7,979 nucleotides of DNA from Pseudomonadota bacterium (GTDB lineage: Bacteria; Pseudomonadota; Alphaproteobacteria; Rhizobiales; Beijerinckiaceae), in contig JAFAAP010000294.1 in the NCBI GenBank assembly GCA_023426505.1, positions 1-7,979 on the forward strand. Reading direction: 5' to 3'. The position numbers and the translations under genes are program-made. Shown piece by piece: positions 5,921-7,979 of the stretch. Numbering within the stretch: the first letter of the stretch is position 1; every line of letters starts with the position of its first letter. Below the pieces are notes generated by a model. It was not told the DNA's origin, ran no database searches, and saw only the letters and a list, made by a program, of their open reading frames with translations.

Positions 5921-6498
5921 TTAGCGCAACACCACGACCTTGGTTCCGATCTTTGTGCGATTGTAGAGGTCGACCACGTCCGCGTTGGTCATGCGGATGC
6001 AGCCGGATGAGACTGCATAGCGAATGGTCTCCGGCTCATTCGAGCCGTGAATGCGGTACATCGACGAGCCGAGATAGAGCGCCCGCGCACCTAGAGGATT
6101 GCCCATACCGCCTTTCATGTACCGTGGGAGATCGGGTCGGCGCTGCAGCATCTGTGCTGGTGGTCTCCACTCAGGCCATTCGCGCTTCACGCTGACCCTC
6201 TTGGTTCCGGTCCAGGTGAAGCCAGGCCTGCCAACGCCAACTCCGTACTGGATTGCCTGCCCTTGGCCCAGCACGAAGTAGAGCCGCCGCTGACTGGTCG
6301 AGATGACAATTGTGCCAGGCTGATGCGACTCGCGCCAGGTCACGAGTTGTCGAGCAGTAGGGGAGGCAAAACCGCCAACAGGCGCTCGAAGAAGCTCACC
6401 TGCGCGCGGCCGAGAGGAGCCACGGTCTGGGCATGAGCAGTGCCGGTCAGGATCACACTACAGGCCAAGACTGCCAGCATGCCTTTGAAGCGCGACAT
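5921..6498 (-). pseudogene. YkuD-family L,D-transpeptidase, signal peptide and catalytic domain in different frames
   Basis: The enzyme would cross-link peptidoglycan, or attach proteins to it, in the periplasm. Translation should start at the ATG at 6498, with GGAGGT at 6508-6503, and gives a signal peptide (MSRFKGMLAVLACSVILTGT, cleavage after AHA) and SFFERL. This frame stops at 6340. The catalytic domain lies in the next frame from about 6376 to the TAA at 5921: PGTIVISTSQRRLYFVL, GVGRPGFTW, NPLGARALYLG, then HGSNEPETI and SSGCIRM, with the catalytic His and Cys intact. A GTG at 6343 could start it separately, overlapping the first stop, but such a product would lack export. One added base in the TT at 6377-6378 turns the junction into FFERLFGGF, a motif I know from intact rhizobial homologues, and restores 192 residues. 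So it is either a one-base deletion or a base-calling error. Confidence 0.85.
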
Positions 6499-6537
6499 GA
6501 CCACCTCCCGTCCATGGAGCGGCATCGCTTCGACGTC

Positions 6538-6888
6538 TCAAGCGTAGCTTTGGATCCGGGCCGGTCGCGTGCTCATCATCTCCTGCGTGATCAGTTGCGG
6601 CATCGGAGACCCCGTTTGCCCCCACACCCGATGAGCTGCATTTCGAATGGCCCGTGCGGCTTCGGCGAGTTCTGCATCGGCCCGATCCTGAGCGCGGCTC
6701 TCGACACTTTCCAGCACCAGCATGACCTTGCTGCGGCTTCCAACTGGCAAGGCCGTCAACGTCGCCTCCAGATCTGAGGGGGTGCCAACGGGGGAGCCCA
6801 CCTGCCGTGCCATGGCATAGAGACGTTCCAGGATGATGGTGAAAGCTCGTGAGGCCTCCGGTTGCGAGGTCTGGGGAGTTGCGTCCAT
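6538..6888 (-). CDS. Hypothetical helical protein upstream of the L,D-transpeptidase
   Basis: I do not recognise this 116-residue protein. It begins MDATPQTSQPEASRAFTIIL and is mostly amphipathic: ERLYAMARQVGSP, DLEATLTALPVG, then SRSKVMLVLESVESRAQDRA and ADAELAEAARAIRNAAHRVW suggest three or four helices. The end (MSTRPARIQSYA) is polar. There is no signal peptide, Cys or clear catalytic motif; it looks cytoplasmic. I chose the ATG at 6888 because AAGGG at 6899-6895 is 6 bases upstream. A longer start at the TTG at 6978 would lie upstream of the expected transcription start from the stress-type promoter at 6971-6995. The stop is 39 bases before the transpeptidase start on the same strand, so the two probably form one transcript. 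Confidence 0.6.
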   Translation of the reverse strand: MDATPQTSQPEASRAFTIILERLYAMARQVGSPVGTPSDLEATLTALPVGSRSKVMLVLESVESRAQDRADAELAEAARAIRNAAHRVWGQTGSPMPQLITQEMMSTRPARIQSYA

Positions 6889-6970
6889 GGGATGCCCTTG
6901 TGCGTTCCCGGCGGCCTGCTTGAGCAGCCGCTCTTCCTTGGTATCCTCGTCCCGCAGGACGAACCCTGAT

Positions 6971-6995
6971 AACGCCAAGCTTGACGGAAGGTTCC
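6971..6995 (-). promoter_or_regulatory. EcfG/RpoE2-type promoter, near-perfect consensus
   Basis: On the minus strand GGAAC (6995-6991) is followed after 16 bases by CGTT (6974-6971), which fits the full alphaproteobacterial general stress consensus. Transcription would start near 6964 and read, with a leader of about 75 bases, into the hypothetical gene at 6888 and then the L,D-transpeptidase. Confidence 0.6.
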
Positions 6996-7191
6996 ACCCG
7001 AGTTTGCGCTATCGAGGGGTTCGAGGAGCACCCTGAACAATGCTGCACACCCGGAGGCGCGGAGATCCCGACACGCGGGCGCTCGTTCCTGAATGGCGGT
7101 TTAAAGCCACGTTCGGATCGGCGTCAGACGTTTCCAGCCATGATGACCGCTAGAGTCGACCTGCGGTGAGATCAGGCGACGGGAGGGATCA

Positions 7192-7545
7192 ATGACGGGA
7201 CTCAAGCAGGGTCTTATCGGCGTCGCAGCCAGCCTTGCGCTGATTACCAGCGCGCAAGCGGCCGATTACAGAGAAGACGTCTATGGAGAGACCGAAACCC
7301 GCTATCGTGCCGAAGCGCCTGAGCCTCTGCCGGATTATCGTGCGGAAGGCGATTGGATCCAGCGCGGCCCGCGATACGTGGAGGAAAGGCGCTTCGTCGG
7401 CCGGCCTGTGCCGGAGTGGGGCTATGCGGGCCGACCGGTGGCCATGCGCCCGTGGCGGCATGGTGAGGAGTGTCGCCTGATCGTGAAGCGCCGCGTCAAT
7501 CCCTGGGGTGAGATGGTCGTCCGCCGGATCCGGATCTGCGACTGA
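7192..7545 (+). CDS. Small secreted basic protein with C-terminal cysteine pair
   Basis: This 117-residue protein has a signal peptide at residues 1-23 (MTGLKQGLIGVAASLALITS, cleavage after AQA). The mature part is rich in Arg, Glu, Tyr and Pro (DYREDVYGETETRYRAE, EERRFVGRPVPEWGYAGRP). It ends in a conserved-looking block with Cys94 and Cys116: ECRLIVKRRVN, then GEMVVRRIRICD. I know this type of ending from many hypothetical secreted proteins of Rhizobiales; a disulphide between the two Cys is likely in the periplasm. The ATG at 7192 has GGGAGG about 5-6 bases upstream, a strong site. No stress-type promoter is seen here, unlike the related gene at 4915. The gene ends just before a hairpin and converges on the response regulator. 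Confidence 0.82.
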   Translation: MTGLKQGLIGVAASLALITSAQAADYREDVYGETETRYRAEAPEPLPDYRAEGDWIQRGPRYVEERRFVGRPVPEWGYAGRPVAMRPWRHGEECRLIVKRRVNPWGEMVVRRIRICD

Positions 7546-7549
7546 CGGG

Positions 7550-7569
7550 AGAGCTCTCGGGAGAGCTCT
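7550..7569. terminator. Bidirectional hairpin between convergent genes
   Basis: AGAGCTCT (7550-7557) and AGAGCTCT (7562-7569) can pair as an 8-bp stem around CGGG. Each arm is also a palindrome on its own. It lies in the 28-base gap between two convergent genes, where it could stop transcription from both sides. No long T-tract follows, so its strength is uncertain. Confidence 0.6.
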
Positions 7570-7573
7570 TGCC

Positions 7574-7979
7574 CTAGGCGGTCTTCGGAAAGGGAACGAC
7601 CGTGCTGCCGTCTGATGTGCTTGCCACCTCCTCTGCGGCCTGAGCGGCGCGGACGGCTTTCACTCTCTCAGTGGCTGCCTGCACGTAGGACACCAGCACC
7701 TCATTCGGGCACGGCTTGGCCAGAAACGTGGCCCCTGGCGGAAGGTCACCCTCTGTCGGCCACGCCCTCCCGGAGGCGATCAGGATCTCGATCTTTGGCC
7801 AGTGCTCATGCACCTGACGGGCTAAGGCATAGCCGTTGATCCCGGGCGGCATCTCGACATCTGAGAGCAGCACATCCACCTCGACACCGGCCTGCAGCAC
7901 GGTCAATGCCTCCTCGGCATTGGCCGCCTCGATCACCCGGAACTTGGCATCGAGGAGGACGTCCGCCGCCAGCAGCCGC
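7574..7979 (-). CDS. Single-domain response regulator (receiver), 5' end outside the window
   Basis: This is a CheY-like receiver that accepts phosphate from a histidine kinase. The frame is open to the right edge; the first visible residues are RLLAADVLLDAKFRVIEAAN, so only the acidic start of the domain is missing. The phosphoacceptor Asp is in VLLSDVEMPPGINGYALA, the switch Ser in ILIASGRAW, and the conserved Lys in FLAKPCPNEVLVSYV. After the domain there are about 30 polar residues (AQAAEEVASTSDGSTVVPF) and no output domain, so it acts through partner proteins. An internal GTG at 7936 is not a sensible start because it would cut into the domain. Its kinase is not in view. Stand-alone receivers of this form are abundant in Methylobacterium-like genomes. 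Confidence 0.88.
   Translation of the reverse strand, partial: RLLAADVLLDAKFRVIEAANAEEALTVLQAGVEVDVLLSDVEMPPGINGYALARQVHEHWPKIEILIASGRAWPTEGDLPPGATFLAKPCPNEVLVSYVQAATERVKAVRAAQAAEEVASTSDGSTVVPFPKTA

Noticed and set aside
6458..7048. A 196-codon minus-strand frame overlapping the hypothetical gene and the transpeptidase start
   Set aside because: It is a low-complexity Arg/Gly/Ser/His frame overlapping two better frames, each with its own ribosome binding site.
7150..7164. CTAGAGTCGACCTGC, identical to part of the pUC polylinker (XbaI-SalI-PstI), suggesting vector contamination
   Set aside because: Only 15 bases match; flanks on both sides differ from the vector and continue into a normal gene with its own ribosome binding site, so I treat it as coincidence.
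1..7979. CRISPR arrays, insertion sequences, tRNA or rRNA genes, phage or toxin-antitoxin modules
   Set aside because: Reading both strands I found no spaced direct repeats, terminal inverted repeats with a transposase, conserved RNA-gene motifs or recognisable phage or toxin proteins.

Overview
The window looks chromosomal and comes from a GC-rich alphaproteobacterium, most likely of the order Hyphomicrobiales (Rhizobiales; a Methylobacterium-, Microvirga- or Bosea-like genome). The grounds are the protein families present: a PuuR-type cupin regulator, a class III omega-amino-acid:pyruvate aminotransferase, a YkuD L,D-transpeptidase, an ASCH protein, a DUF1127 remnant and several small secreted basic proteins. 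Several promoters also fit the alphaproteobacterial EcfG/RpoE2 general-stress consensus. The genus is not settled by the sequence.

Left part (1-2641). After about 530 bases with no recognisable gene there is a divergent pair: an XRE-cupin regulator on the minus strand and an aminotransferase on the plus strand. A perfect 16-bp palindrome lies between them and is a natural operator candidate. A 15-bp hairpin terminates the aminotransferase.

Middle part (2642-5253). This stretch is sparse and holds small or decayed genes: a frameshifted DUF1127 protein, a two-helix membrane protein, a secreted glycine-zipper protein, a fragment resembling a zinc ribbon that appears frameshifted, a 57-residue ORF with an excellent ribosome binding site, a strong terminator that belongs to no visible gene, and a secreted Cys-pair protein.

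Right part (5254-7979). An ASCH-domain gene converges on a minus-strand unit. That unit is a hypothetical gene followed by an L,D-transpeptidase whose signal peptide and catalytic domain are in different frames. A second secreted Cys-pair protein then converges on a single-domain response regulator that runs off the right edge.

The most coherent theme is stress and cell envelope. Four sites of the form GGAAC-N17/18-GTT lie just upstream of, and point into, four small genes or gene remnants, three of which encode envelope or stress-type proteins or lead into the transpeptidase. I see no phage, CRISPR, insertion sequence, rRNA or tRNA. Up to three genes appear broken by one- or two-base indels, so either real decay or imperfect base calling should be considered.
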